Shown here piece by piece: positions 8,716 to 17,432 of a stretch of DNA of 37,281 bases. Below the pieces are notes generated by a model. The model was not told the DNA's origin, made no database searches, and worked only from the letters and a program-made list of their open reading frames with translations. The first letter of the stretch is position 1. Each line of letters begins with the position of its first letter. The position numbers and the translations under genes are program-made. Source of the DNA: Betaproteobacteria bacterium (GTDB lineage: Bacteria > Pseudomonadota > Gammaproteobacteria > Burkholderiales > Thiobacillaceae); assembly GCA_020049415.1 (NCBI GenBank), contig JAIFKV010000083.1:1-37281 (forward strand). The letters run 5' to 3'.

Positions 8716-9105
8716 TCACATGCCGTATTTTTCGAAGATCTTGTTCAGCTTCTCTTCGAGCGTTGCGGCAGTAAACGGCTTGACGATATAACCCGAAGCG
8801 CCACTCTGGGCCGCTTCGATAATGTTTTCCTTCTTCGCTTCGGCGGTAATCATCAACACCGGAAGCGGTTTGAGCGCGGCATCGGCACGAATGGCCCTGA
8901 GCAACTCGATGCCGGTCATATTCGGCATATTCCAATCGGTCACCACAAACTGGAAGTTGGCGCCTTTTAATTTCTGCAAAGCAACCACCCCATCTTCAGC
9001 CTCATCGACGTTGGTATAACCCAATTCTTTGAGCAAATTGCGCACAATTCGGCGCATGGTGGAAAAATCATCCACCACTAGAATTTTCAAGTTCTTGTCA
9101 GCCAT
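8716..9105 (-). CDS. cheY: Chemotaxis response regulator CheY
   Basis: This single-domain receiver of 129 residues controls the flagellar switch. All key residues of CheY are in place: Asp12 and Asp13 for Mg binding, the phosphoacceptor Asp57 in TDWNMPNM, Thr87, Tyr106 and Lys109. The ATG at 9105 gives the standard [14 protein letters not shown]-terminus. It lies between cheV and cheZ on the minus strand and is very close to E. coli-type CheY in sequence character. Its motor target, the FliM/FliN switch, is not in this window, but FliG is. Confidence 0.97.
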   Translation of the reverse strand: MADKNLKILVVDDFSTMRRIVRNLLKELGYTNVDEAEDGVVALQKLKGANFQFVVTDWNMPNMTGIELLRAIRADAALKPLPVLMITAEAKKENIIEAAQSGASGYIVKPFTAATLEEKLNKIFEKYGM

Positions 9106-9152
9106 CTGGGCTCCTTATCTATCCTGCAGTCGCGGCATTTTAACCATGCGTC

Positions 9153-10091
9153 TCATCGTTTCAGGAAAGCGAGCAACGTATCCGCCAAAACAGCCGGGTC
9201 GAATTTTGCAACATAGGCATCGACGCCGACTTGTTGCCCCATCGTCCGGTTCGCATCCGATGACAGCGAGGAGTGCATCACCACCGGAATACCAGCAAAG
9301 CGGCTATCCGATTTGATATTGCGGGTCAGAACATAACCATCCATTTCCGGCATTTCAGCATCGACCAGAATCAACTGGATCATATTCTTTACCGGCATAC
9401 GCTCCGCACTCGCGCGATTAGCCATTCCGGTCAACTTGGTCCAGGCTTCCAGACCATCGTTGGACTGAACATATTTCACGCCCAACTTGTCAAGCACCGA
9501 CACAATCTCCTTGCGCGCTACCGCAGAGTCGTCGGCAAAGAAAATCGTCGCCTCTCGACCGGGTTCAATTTTTGGCAATGACGGCATGGGTTTTTCGCCC
9601 AGCACCTCAACCAGAACACGTTCGACATCGAGAATCGAAATCAGCCGTCCATCGTCAAGTTCGGTAATCGCGGTGATCATGCCATCTTGCCCGGACAGCA
9701 TATTTTCGGGCGGTTTCACCTTATCCCAGTCGACGCGAATGATGCGATCGACATCGCTCACCAGAAACCCCTGAGTGTGACGCGAGAACTCCGTCACGAT
9801 CATGGTTTCTCCCACTCCCTGCGGCGCATCCTCCAATTTAATGAAGTGGGCGAGAGAGATAACCGGAATGATGCTGCCGCGCAAAGAGATCACGCCTTCT
9901 ACGCCAACGGGCATATTGGGCGTCAATGTAATCGGCGGCGTCGGCGAAACCTCGCGCACCTTGAACACATTGATACCGAAAGTCTCGTGCGTGCCAAGAG
10001 AAAACAGCAACAACTCCATCTTGTTGGAGCCGGCCAGCTTGGTGCGACCATCCACCGTATCCAGCAATTTGTTCTGTTCTAGCGAATTCAT
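9153..10091 (-). CDS. cheV: CheV-type coupling protein (CheW domain plus receiver), second copy
   Basis: CheV proteins dock receptors to CheA through an N-terminal CheW-like domain (about residues 15-160) and are tuned by a C-terminal receiver (about 175-310). The receiver has an acidic pocket (FFADDSAVARK), a phosphoacceptor Asp in LVDAEMPEMDGY, and the switch Lys in YVAKFDP. The ATG at 10091 has an AAGGGGA ribosome site 9 bases upstream; a GTG three codons earlier is less likely. It is paralogous to the neighbouring cheV, 14 bp apart, and the two genes look like a tandem duplication that has diverged. No separate CheW is encoded in this operon. Confidence 0.93.
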   Translation of the reverse strand: MNSLEQNKLLDTVDGRTKLAGSNKMELLLFSLGTHETFGINVFKVREVSPTPPITLTPNMPVGVEGVISLRGSIIPVISLAHFIKLEDAPQGVGETMIVTEFSRHTQGFLVSDVDRIIRVDWDKVKPPENMLSGQDGMITAITELDDGRLISILDVERVLVEVLGEKPMPSLPKIEPGREATIFFADDSAVARKEIVSVLDKLGVKYVQSNDGLEAWTKLTGMANRASAERMPVKNMIQLILVDAEMPEMDGYVLTRNIKSDSRFAGIPVVMHSSLSSDANRTMGQQVGVDAYVAKFDPAVLADTLLAFLKR

Positions 10092-10105
10092 GCGCCACAC
10101 TCCCC

Positions 10106-11047
10106 TTATTTAAGCAAGCGGTTCAACACTTCAGCCAGACGGTGCGGCTCGAACTTCGGCACGTACTCGTCCACTCCGACGGACAACCCCAACTGCTTGT
10201 TGGCATCGGAAGAAAGTGAGGAGTGCATTAAAACCGGGATACCCGCAAAACGGGGATCGGATTTGATGTTCTTGGTCAATACATAACCATCCATTTCAGG
10301 CATTTCCACATCAGTCAGCACCAATTGGACAAATTCGGAAACCGGCCGCCCCGCGACTTCGGCCTGGGCCGCGATTTTCTGCAATTCATCCCAGCCCTGG
10401 CGACCGTTGATGGTGCTTATGCCATGCACATTGAGCGCCTCCAGAGTCCGCTCGATCTGCTTGCGCGCAACGGAAGAATCATCAGCGAAAAACACAGTAC
10501 GATTCGGTTTATCCAGCGGGACGAGGCTGGCGAACAGATGGCTATCATCAATTTGCGAGGTGTCGGCCAGTATTTTCTCGACATCCAGCATCATCACCAG
10601 GCGGGAATCCTTCAATTCGGTTACCGCCGTCACCAAGCCACCCATGCGAGCGGTCAACATACTGGGCGGCACCTTCATTTCAGACCAGTCGAGGCGAAGT
10701 ATGGTGTCTACCTCGCCAACCAGAAAGCCCTGCGTGTGGCCGTTGTATTCGGTGACTATCATGATTGCCGGCGGGGTATCGGTGGAGATGCCGATGTATT
10801 TTGCCAAATCGACTACTGGCACCAGCACCCCGCGCAAGCTGACCATGCCCTCGACAGCGGAGGGCATATCGGGCGCGCGCGTGATTTGCGGGATTCGCAT
10901 GACCTCGCGCACCTTGAATACATTGATGCCGAAGGTCTCCTTTCGGCTGGTGCTGACATCCGTACCCAAGGTAAAGAGCAAAATCTCCAACTTGTTCGCG
11001 CCCGCGAGCTTGGTGCGTGCATCGATACGTCTAAGCAGATCGGACAT
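10106..11047 (-). CDS. cheV: CheV-type coupling protein (CheW domain plus receiver), first copy
   Basis: First gene of the chemotaxis operon. The 313-residue protein has an N-terminal CheW-like domain (FGINVFKVREV, then GMVSLRGVLVPVVDLAKY) and a C-terminal receiver with FFADDSSVARK, the phosphoacceptor in LTDVEMPEMDGYVL and the Lys in EYVPKFEP. It resembles the next gene closely in both halves but has a small insertion (DVSTSRK) in the CheW domain. The ATG at 11047 is preceded by GAGG at 7 bases and by a sigma-28 promoter about 60 bp upstream. This makes the operon a late flagellar-class transcription unit. Confidence 0.93.
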   Translation of the reverse strand: MSDLLRRIDARTKLAGANKLEILLFTLGTDVSTSRKETFGINVFKVREVMRIPQITRAPDMPSAVEGMVSLRGVLVPVVDLAKYIGISTDTPPAIMIVTEYNGHTQGFLVGEVDTILRLDWSEMKVPPSMLTARMGGLVTAVTELKDSRLVMMLDVEKILADTSQIDDSHLFASLVPLDKPNRTVFFADDSSVARKQIERTLEALNVHGISTINGRQGWDELQKIAAQAEVAGRPVSEFVQLVLTDVEMPEMDGYVLTKNIKSDPRFAGIPVLMHSSLSSDANKQLGLSVGVDEYVPKFEPHRLAEVLNRLLK

Positions 11048-11106
11048 GATTACCTCAATTGTTCAAGCGGCCGATTCGACCAGGCCACCGGGTTTTGTCG
11101 GCGACT

Positions 11107-11133
11107 TCATCGGCAAACCACAAAATAACTTTA
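11107..11133 (-). promoter_or_regulatory. Sigma-28 (FliA) promoter of the chemotaxis operon
   Basis: Read on the minus strand, this stretch has TAAAGTTA, an 11-base spacer, then GCCGATGA. That is one mismatch in each box from the enterobacterial FliA consensus TAAAGTTT-N11-GCCGATAA. The -10 box ends 60 bp before the cheV ATG, which leaves a normal leader. It puts cheV-cheV-cheY-cheZ-cheA-EAL/HDOD under flagellar class III control. Element B1 begins about 13 bp upstream of the -35 box. Confidence 0.85.
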
Positions 11134-11145
11134 GGGGGTGAAGGT

Positions 11146-11314
11146 TCAACTCGGATATTACATAAATGCTCGCGCGCCCTCGCGGGTTCCTTGCCCGCAC
11201 AGAAAAGTTTCGCTCCGTCGGGCGTATGAACAACTACGCCACTCCTTCACGAAATCCCCATTGCAAACAATGGCCTGCGCGATCATCACGCGAATTCATG
11301 AAATATCCGGGTTA
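11146..11314. repeat. Short inverted-repeat element, family B, copy 1 (MITE-like)
   Basis: A non-coding unit of about 169 bp. Its ends are imperfect inverted repeats of roughly 22 bp: right end, read inward on the minus strand, AACCCGGATATTTCATGAAT; left end AACTCGGATATTACATAAAT. It matches the unit at 28080-28246 in the opposite orientation. The internal blocks are shared (TGATGATCGCGCAGG, GGCGTAGTTGTTCATAC, CTGTGCGG-CAAGG, GCGAGGGCG). No transposase gene is present. It fills most of the cheV-flrB divergent spacer; no clear target-site duplication could be fixed. Confidence 0.75.
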
Positions 11315-11345
11315 ATATCCAACATCGATACCCGCACACTCTTCC

Positions 11346-12185
11346 ATGACTTCACCCGCTTCCGAAGACGCGGAACTGCGACAAGCTTTTGCATTGTTCA
11401 GCGAAACCTCTGAAAAACTGGCTGGCGCCTATCTTGAATTACAAGCCCAGACAGCTCGTCTGACCAGTGAACTGGCAGCCGCCAATGGCGAACTTGCACG
11501 CCGCGAGCGCTTATCCGCGCTGGGCGAGATGGCCGCCCAAGTCGCCCATCAAATCCGCACGCCACTCGCAACGGCGTTACTCTACACCGGACATCTCACT
11601 CGACCGCAACTCAACGATGTCGACCGCGTCAGATTTGCCGAAAAAACCCGTTCTCGGCTCCTTTATCTGGAGCGATTGATTCAGGACATGCTGTTATTCG
11701 TGAAAGGAGCTCGTCTGGTTGCGACAACATTTACCCTCGCCGACTTGATTGAGGATATCGCGCATACGCTTGAACCGCATGCCACAGCCAAAGGCGTTGT
11801 CCTGCGCTTGGCCGAGGTCGATCCAGAAATGCGGCTGACCGGCGACCGCCAGGCCATCTCGGGGGCATTGATCAATCTGATCGAAAACGCCCTCCAGGCA
11901 TCACCAACCGGAGGCGTGGTGGAATTGACCGTCACCGGGCAGGGCAGTCCATTCGCCTCGTTCCAGGTCAGCGATACGGGTGCGGGGATACCAGAGGACG
12001 CGCGCGCGCGACTTTTCGAACCCTTCTTTACCACCCGTGGCGAAGGCAGCGGACTCGGTCTCGCCATCGTGCGGCAAGTCGCTGAAGCGCATGGCGGCTG
12101 GGTGGAATGGTCACCCAGAAGCGGCGGCGGCAGCACTTTCTCGCTATTCCTGCCATTTGAAGGACAGGGAAATCAACATGTCTGA
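11346..12185 (+). CDS. flrB: Flagellar two-component sensor kinase FlrB/FleS-like
   Basis: The 279-residue soluble kinase activates the sigma-54 regulator encoded next. It has an N-terminal coiled coil (residues 10-58) in place of a membrane sensor. The H-box is AAQVAHQIRTPLATALLY (His68), typical of the FleS/FlrB/AtoS branch. The HATPase domain has NLIENALQAS, DTGAGIP, FFTTRGEGSGLGLAIV. There is no transmembrane segment. Its stop overlaps the start of flrC by 8 bp, so translation is coupled. In Pseudomonas and Vibrio this pair sits directly upstream of fliE, exactly as here. The start is the ATG at 11346, 31 bp downstream of element B1; no good ribosome site is visible. Confidence 0.93.
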   Translation: MTSPASEDAELRQAFALFSETSEKLAGAYLELQAQTARLTSELAAANGELARRERLSALGEMAAQVAHQIRTPLATALLYTGHLTRPQLNDVDRVRFAEKTRSRLLYLERLIQDMLLFVKGARLVATTFTLADLIEDIAHTLEPHATAKGVVLRLAEVDPEMRLTGDRQAISGALINLIENALQASPTGGVVELTVTGQGSPFASFQVSDTGAGIPEDARARLFEPFFTTRGEGSGLGLAIVRQVAEAHGGWVEWSPRSGGGSTFSLFLPFEGQGNQHV

Positions 12186-13536
12186 AGCATCACCGATTCT
12201 GGTCGTGGAAGACGATGCCTCGTTGCGTGAAGCCTTGACCGACACCCTGGAAATGGCGGGCTACGCGGTAATTGCCGCCAGCGCGGCGGAAGAAGCGCTC
12301 TCCCGCCTCGACAAGACTGCGCCCGGACTGGTACTTACCGATGTTCAGATGCCCGGCATGGATGGTCATGCTTTGCTACGCACATTGAAAACACGACGCC
12401 CGGAAATCCCGGTGATCCTGATGACCGCCTATGGCCAGATCGACCGCGCTGTGCAAGCGATGCGAGATGGTGCGGCAGATTACCTGCCGAAACCGTTCGA
12501 ACCCGATAGCTTGCTGGCGGCGGTCGCGCGGCATTATCGACAAGCCAACGAAGCGAGCGAGCCAAATGATGCGGGCATGGTGGCGCATGACCCGTCCACC
12601 CTGGCCTTGCTGGAATTGGCCCGGCGGGTAGCGGCAAGCGATGCCACCATTCTGCTGACCGGAGAATCAGGCGTTGGCAAAGAAGTATTTGCGCGCTACA
12701 TGCATCGGCATTCCGCCCGTGCCAACGGTCCTTTTGTGGCGCTGAACTGCGCGGCAATCCCGGAAAACCTGCTCGAATCGGTCTTGTTCGGTCATGAGAA
12801 AGGCGCATTTACCGGCGCTTCCTCGCCGCAACCTGGCAAATTCGAGCAAGCCAATGGCGGGATTCTGCTGCTGGACGAAGTCTCTGAACTACCCTTCAAC
12901 TTGCAGGCGAAACTGCTGCGCGTTCTACAGGAACGTGAAGTTGAACGGGTCGGCGGCCGCACCTTGCTGAAACTGGATGTTCGCATCATCGCCGCCACCA
13001 ACCGAGACCTGGCGACATGGGTCGCTGAAGGACGCTTTCGCGACGACCTGTATTACCGATTGAACGTTTTTCCACTTGAAATTCCGCCACTGCGCAAGCG
13101 ACCCGGCGACATTCCCGCTTTGGCCAAACACTTCCTCAAGCGCCATGAACAGATTGCGGGAAGAACCGGTTTTTCCTTTACCGACGCGGCTTTGGCTGAA
13201 TTGACTGGCTATGACTGGCCCGGTAACATCCGCGAACTTGGAAATGTTGTGCAACGTGCGATGATCCTTGCGCCTGACACCCGGATCTACCCGGAACATC
13301 TGATGTTGCCGCGCGTTCCAGTTCGTTTTGCGCATGCCTCTGGCAGACACGCCGATGATCCAATCGAAGGCGGGCTCAAAGATGTCGAGCGTGAAACCAT
13401 ATTAAGTACTTTGCAGCGTATGCAGGGTTCACGGCGTAAAACTGCGGAAGTACTGGAGATGAGCGAGCGGACATTGCGCCACAGACTCAAGCAATATCGA
13501 GAAGCAGGCTTTCTGGATGGAGACGACCTCCTATAA
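12178..13536 (+). CDS. flrC: Sigma-54-dependent flagellar response regulator FlrC/FleR-like
   Basis: This 452-residue NtrC-family activator turns on class III flagellar promoters with sigma-54. It has a receiver with phosphoacceptor Asp55 (LTDVQMPGMDG), an AAA+ domain with Walker A (GESGVGKE, about 162-169), the sigma-54 contact loop GAFTGA (209-214) and Walker B (GGILLLDEV). A Fis-type helix-turn-helix follows at the C-terminus (RRKTAEVLEMSERTLRHRL). The ATG at 12178 overlaps the flrB stop; a longer in-frame extension upstream is only flrB in another frame. fliE follows after 21 bp. No sigma-54 promoter could be confirmed before fliE. Confidence 0.95.
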   Translation: MSEASPILVVEDDASLREALTDTLEMAGYAVIAASAAEEALSRLDKTAPGLVLTDVQMPGMDGHALLRTLKTRRPEIPVILMTAYGQIDRAVQAMRDGAADYLPKPFEPDSLLAAVARHYRQANEASEPNDAGMVAHDPSTLALLELARRVAASDATILLTGESGVGKEVFARYMHRHSARANGPFVALNCAAIPENLLESVLFGHEKGAFTGASSPQPGKFEQANGGILLLDEVSELPFNLQAKLLRVLQEREVERVGGRTLLKLDVRIIAATNRDLATWVAEGRFRDDLYYRLNVFPLEIPPLRKRPGDIPALAKHFLKRHEQIAGRTGFSFTDAALAELTGYDWPGNIRELGNVVQRAMILAPDTRIYPEHLMLPRVPVRFAHASGRHADDPIEGGLKDVERETILSTLQRMQGSRRKTAEVLEMSERTLRHRLKQYREAGFLDGDDLL

Positions 13537-13557
13537 TGAGTCGCAGGAGGCAAGACG

Positions 13558-13875
13558 ATGAGCAATATCGATCTAATGGTGAACCAGCTCCGCGCCGTAG
13601 CGGCTCAGGCTGCAACCGCGCCCGCTCCCCTGTCCGACGAAGCGGCATCGTCGCGTGACTTTGCCAGCATGCTTAAAACCGCCATAGACGAAGTCAACGG
13701 CGCGCAGTTGGATGCCAAACAAATGTCACGTCAATTCGAAACTGGCGACCCCGAGGTCAACCTTCAGGACGTCGTCCTGTCTCTGCAAAAGGCCAGTCTG
13801 TCCTTTCAGACCATGGTGCAGGTACGCAATAAACTGGTAAGCGCGTATCAAGAAGTCATGAGCATGCAGGTCTGA
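13558..13875 (+). CDS. fliE: Flagellar hook-basal body protein FliE
   Basis: FliE links the MS ring to the proximal rod and is an early type III export substrate. The 105-residue protein shows the family pattern: FASMLKTAIDEVN in the middle, then a conserved C-terminal helix VNLQDVVLSLQKASLSFQTM and VQVRNKLVSAYQEVMSMQV. A strong AGGAGG ribosome site lies just before the ATG at 13558. It is 16 bp upstream of fliF and heads the structural part of the operon. Confidence 0.96.
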   Translation: MSNIDLMVNQLRAVAAQAATAPAPLSDEAASSRDFASMLKTAIDEVNGAQLDAKQMSRQFETGDPEVNLQDVVLSLQKASLSFQTMVQVRNKLVSAYQEVMSMQV

Positions 13876-13891
13876 TCAGGCACGGTGACGG

Positions 13892-15535
13892 ATGGCCGCA
13901 CAGCCGCAGCAACTATTTACCAACTTCGCCTTACGCTTCAACGAGCTCCCCGCGCCCCGCAAAATGGCGTTGGGAGCGGCGCTGGCAGCGGCGATCGCGC
14001 TCATCGTCGGTTTATTCCTCTGGTCAGGCGCGCCCGAATACAAAGTCCTGTTTTCCAATTTATCGGAACGAGACGCCGGCTCGATCACCGCTGCGTTGCA
14101 GCAAATGAACGCACCTTACAAAACCGAGGCAGGCGGCACTTTGCTGGTCCAGTCCGATCAAGTTTACGATTTGCGTTTCAAACTCGCGGCGCAAAACCTG
14201 CCCAAGGGCGGCGCAGTCGGCTTCGAGTTGATGGACTCGCCGAAGCTGGGCATGACCCAATTTCAAGAGCAGATCGCATTCCAGCGCGGCATGGAAGGCG
14301 AACTTGCTCGCACCATGCAAGCACTGTCTTCCGTCGAATCGGCGCGCGTCCACTTGGCGATTCCCAAGCCATCGGTGTTTATTCGCGACAAGCAGAAACC
14401 TTCCGCGTCGGTACTCATCAACTTGCACCCCGGGCGCACGCTCGAACCTGGTCAGGTGCAATCGATCGTGCATCTGGTTTCCAGCAGCGTGCCGGAACTC
14501 TCTCCCAACAATGTTACCGTGGTCGACCAGGCCGGCAATCTGCTGACCAACAGCAATGACGGACAAACCGCGCTAGGGCTCAATTCGAATCAACTTGATT
14601 TCGTCAGACAGATCGAGAGCAATTACGCTCAAAGCATCGAAAGCATTGTTTCCGCCATCGTCGGGTCAGGCAATGTAAAGGCGCAAGTCCGCGCCGATCT
14701 TGATTTCTCCGAGTCCGAAGCCACCAGCGAAACTTACCGCCCCAATCCGACACCCGATGCGCAGGCTATCCGCAGCCAGCAATCTGTCGAAGACATCAAT
14801 AATGCCGCCAATCCGGCACAAGGCGTTCCCGGTGCGCTGACCAACCAACCCCCCGGCCCCGCGACGGCTCCGCTCAACGCCCCACCCGGCGCAAATGCAG
14901 GCCCGAACACGGGCGCTGCCGGCGCCCAAGGCGGCAATTCCAGCCGAAAAGAAAACACCGTCAATTTTGAGTTGGACAAAACCATACGACACACCAAAGA
15001 GCCGCTGGGTCGAGTCAAGCGGCTGTCGGTTGCGGTGGTCGTCAATTACAAATCCGCCAGCACCGACGCTGAAGGCCAACCGAGCAAGCCCACCCCGCTA
15101 TCGCCGGCAGAGCTGGCGCAAATCAACAATCTGGTTCGAGAATCAATGGGATTCAATGCGCAACGTGGCGACAGCGTCAATGTCGTCAATGCCGCCTTCA
15201 CCGAAAGCAAACTAGATCTCGATATCCCGCTGTGGAAAGATCCTGACAATCTGGCCATGGCCAAAGACCTGCTGAAGAATTTGCTGATCTTCGGCTTGGC
15301 GTTCTATCTTGTGTTCGGTGTGTTGCGCCCAATTCTGCGTGACATGGCGAAGGTGCCCGAACCTCCCGGCAGCGAGGCCGAGGGCGAGCCAGGCGAGGCT
15401 GGCGAAGAAGGCGAACCCGCAGTGCAATCGCCAGAGGACAGTTATTCCGAAATCCTGGCCAAGGTGCGTGAATTCGCCAAGAAAGACCCAAAAGTCACCG
15501 CAGATATTGTTAAAGAATGGATGAATAAAGAATGA
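13892..15535 (+). CDS. fliF: Flagellar MS-ring protein FliF
   Basis: FliF oligomerises in the inner membrane to form the MS ring on which the motor and export gate are built. The 547-residue protein has an N-terminal membrane helix (about residues 25-47), two ring-building motifs (FSNLSERDAGSITAALQQ region and the ESARVHLAIPKPSVF segment), a low-complexity Pro/Ala/Gly loop (about 300-350), a second membrane helix near 470-490 (LLIFGLAFYLVFGVL) and a FliG-binding tail. The tail has an acidic Glu/Gly-rich insert (EAEGEPGEAGEEGEPA). Its stop overlaps the fliG ATG in ATGA, so the pair is translationally coupled. Confidence 0.97.
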   Translation: MAAQPQQLFTNFALRFNELPAPRKMALGAALAAAIALIVGLFLWSGAPEYKVLFSNLSERDAGSITAALQQMNAPYKTEAGGTLLVQSDQVYDLRFKLAAQNLPKGGAVGFELMDSPKLGMTQFQEQIAFQRGMEGELARTMQALSSVESARVHLAIPKPSVFIRDKQKPSASVLINLHPGRTLEPGQVQSIVHLVSSSVPELSPNNVTVVDQAGNLLTNSNDGQTALGLNSNQLDFVRQIESNYAQSIESIVSAIVGSGNVKAQVRADLDFSESEATSETYRPNPTPDAQAIRSQQSVEDINNAANPAQGVPGALTNQPPGPATAPLNAPPGANAGPNTGAAGAQGGNSSRKENTVNFELDKTIRHTKEPLGRVKRLSVAVVVNYKSASTDAEGQPSKPTPLSPAELAQINNLVRESMGFNAQRGDSVNVVNAAFTESKLDLDIPLWKDPDNLAMAKDLLKNLLIFGLAFYLVFGVLRPILRDMAKVPEPPGSEAEGEPGEAGEEGEPAVQSPEDSYSEILAKVREFAKKDPKVTADIVKEWMNKE

Positions 15536-16530
15536 GCGATATAAGCGTCAATGAATGCGCCATTCTCATGCTGGCGCTCGGGCACGAGGAAGCGGCGGAA
15601 GTGTTCAAATATCTTAGCCCCAAAGAAGTGCAAAAGTTGGGCAGCGCAATGGCCTCGGTTGGCAACGTCAGCCGAGAGGGCATGGAAACCGTATTGCATT
15701 CATTTCATGACGCCACCGAGGGACGTATCAGCTTGGCCGACTCGGATGAGTACATTCGCGCCGTCCTCAGAAAAGCCCTTGGCGACGACAAGGCGGCGCA
15801 CCTGATAGATCGCATTCTGCAAGGCAACGAAAGCGCCGGCATCGAAAGCCTCAAATGGCTCGACTCGGCCAGTGTTGCGGAAATGATCCGCAATGAACAT
15901 CCACAGATCATCGCCACCATCATGGTGCACCTGGAACGCGACCATGCCAGCGAAGTGCTCAACCTGCTGCCGGAACGTCTGCGTAACGACGTCATGGTGC
16001 GCATCGCAACGCTGGAAGGGGCGCAGCCAATGGCGATGCGCGAACTCAACGAAGTGTTGACACAACTTCTGTCCGGCGGCGACATCACCAAAAAAACCTC
16101 GCTTGGCGGCGCCAAAACCGCAGCCGACATACTCAACTTCATGGGCGGCGCTGTCGAAGCCTCCGTCTTGGCCAACATCCGCGAACACGACGCCGATCTG
16201 GCCCAAAAGATTCAGGACTCGATGTTCACTTTCGACAACATCCTGGCCCTGGACGATCGCTCGGTTCAGTTGTTGCTGCGCGAAGTGCAATCGGAGACCC
16301 TGATCGTCGCGCTCAAGGGCACTTCGCAAGAACTCAAAGACCTCATTTTCAAGAATATGTCCAGTCGCGCCGCCGAAGCGCTGAAGGAAGATCTGGAGGC
16401 AAAGGGCGCGGTTCGCTTGTCGGAAGTAGAAGCCGAACAAAAGGAAATCCTGAAGGTGGTTCGCAAACTGGTCGACGAAGGACAGATCGTATTGGGTGGC
16501 AAGGGCGGAGAAGAAGCGCTGGTCGGCTAA
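15532..16530 (+). CDS. fliG: Flagellar motor switch protein FliG
   Basis: FliG is the rotor protein that contacts the stator and transmits CheY-P-induced switching through FliM. The 332-residue protein has the N-terminal FliF-binding part, the middle domain with EHPQIIATIMVHL, and the C-terminal torque helix region (NILALDDRSVQLLLREV), all of normal length. The start overlaps fliF by 4 bp. The TAA stop at 16528-16530 abuts the inverted-repeat element A1, so the last base of the stop may belong to the element. The usual direct junction to fliH is lost here. Confidence 0.97.
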   Translation: MSDISVNECAILMLALGHEEAAEVFKYLSPKEVQKLGSAMASVGNVSREGMETVLHSFHDATEGRISLADSDEYIRAVLRKALGDDKAAHLIDRILQGNESAGIESLKWLDSASVAEMIRNEHPQIIATIMVHLERDHASEVLNLLPERLRNDVMVRIATLEGAQPMAMRELNEVLTQLLSGGDITKKTSLGGAKTAADILNFMGGAVEASVLANIREHDADLAQKIQDSMFTFDNILALDDRSVQLLLREVQSETLIVALKGTSQELKDLIFKNMSSRAAEALKEDLEAKGAVRLSEVEAEQKEILKVVRKLVDEGQIVLGGKGGEEALVG

Positions 16531-16689
16531 GCGACTGTCCATGAATAATCTGGGCAGTTATGGGTGTGCTGGTGGGATGCGGTGCAAGGCGCCGGCGCGC
16601 CGCATGGTCATTCCCTTCAAGCGACCGGCAACGCAGCACCGCGCCCACCCGTGCAGCCAGAATGTCCTGGTTATTCATGGACAGTCGCT
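16530..16689. mobile_element. Short inverted-repeat element, family A, copy 1, intact (MITE-like)
   Basis: A 160-bp non-coding unit bounded by a perfect 19-bp terminal inverted repeat, AGCGACTGTCCATGAATAA (16530-16548 and 16671-16689). The repeat extends imperfectly to about 27 bp. If the ends are set one base inward, TAA stands directly outside both (16528-16530 and 16689-16691), a possible 3-bp target duplication that coincides with the fliG stop. It encodes no protein. A second, right-truncated copy is at 18931-19064. This looks like a transposase-dependent miniature element inserted within the fliG-fliH junction. Confidence 0.85.
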
Positions 16690-16739
16690 AAAACCATTTA
16701 GGCTCCCGCCCATGCGCCTGTCTGCAATATCATCTATGC

Positions 16740-17432
16740 ATGTCCAAAGTCATCCCGAAAGAACAACTTACCGCTTACCAACGTTGGGAACTTGCCGCTT
16801 TCGACGACGGCGTCAGCGCCACTGACCCGTCACCCAAGCAGGACACCCATGCGACCCCAGCCCCTCCTCCCGCGCCGGTAGAACCGCAGGTTGTACTCCC
16901 GACAGCGGAAGAGATCGAAAACCTGCATCAGGAGGCCTGGAAAGAAGGTTATCAACTGGGCATGGATGAAGGTCGAAAAGCCGGCTTGGCGGAAGGCCAG
17001 GCGGATTCCCAGCAATACCTTCGCCAACTTCAGACGCTGGTTACCACGCTTGAGGGCGGCCAATTACGACAAGACCAGGAAGTCGCCCGAGAAGTACTCG
17101 AACTCTCCCTGGTCATGGCACGCCAGATATTGCGTACTGCGCTGCACATCAAGCCCGAATTGATCCTGGAAGCCATTGGTGAAGCACTGAAGACATTGCC
17201 GACGCTGAACGGTCACCACAAGATCATCACTCACCCTGACAGCGCCAAAATTGTCCGCGATTGGCTGGCCCAGGAACATGGGCATTTATCCTGGAAAGTA
17301 ATGGAAGACTCGCACATGGAACCGGGCGACTTCCGCTTCGAAAGCACCTATAGCGAACTGGATGGCACCATTCAGACACGCTGGGAAGAACTTACACGTT
17401 GCCTGGGCACCGAATCGGGATGGTTGCTTTGA
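16740..17432 (+). CDS. fliH: Flagellar assembly protein FliH
   Basis: FliH forms the dimeric stalk that regulates the FliI ATPase and docks it at the C-ring. The 230-residue protein has an N-terminal conserved start ([18 protein letters not shown]), a Pro-rich stretch, and a coiled coil with GxxxG-type repeats ([20 protein letters not shown], about 77-96). The C-terminal FliI-binding domain includes [16 protein letters not shown]. The ribosome site upstream of the ATG at 16740 is weak, and element A1 ends 50 bp before it. Expression may therefore depend on read-through across the element. It overlaps fliI by 13 bp. Confidence 0.95.
   Translation: MSKVIPKEQLTAYQRWELAAFDDGVSATDPSPKQDTHATPAPPPAPVEPQVVLPTAEEIENLHQEAWKEGYQLGMDEGRKAGLAEGQADSQQYLRQLQTLVTTLEGGQLRQDQEVAREVLELSLVMARQILRTALHIKPELILEAIGEALKTLPTLNGHHKIITHPDSAKIVRDWLAQEHGHLSWKVMEDSHMEPGDFRFESTYSELDGTIQTRWEELTRCLGTESGWLL

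Noticed and set aside
15700..16542. Minus-strand open frame of 280 codons over fliG
   Set aside because: Antisense to a clear fliG with the expected operon position; the product has no recognisable motif.
16349..16678. Small open frames reading across element A1 (product with LRCRSLEGNDHA) and the similar one at A2
   Set aside because: They run through the terminal repeats, lack ribosome sites, and exist only because the element lacks stops in that frame. Similar phrases at gene ends are better explained as element-derived tails.
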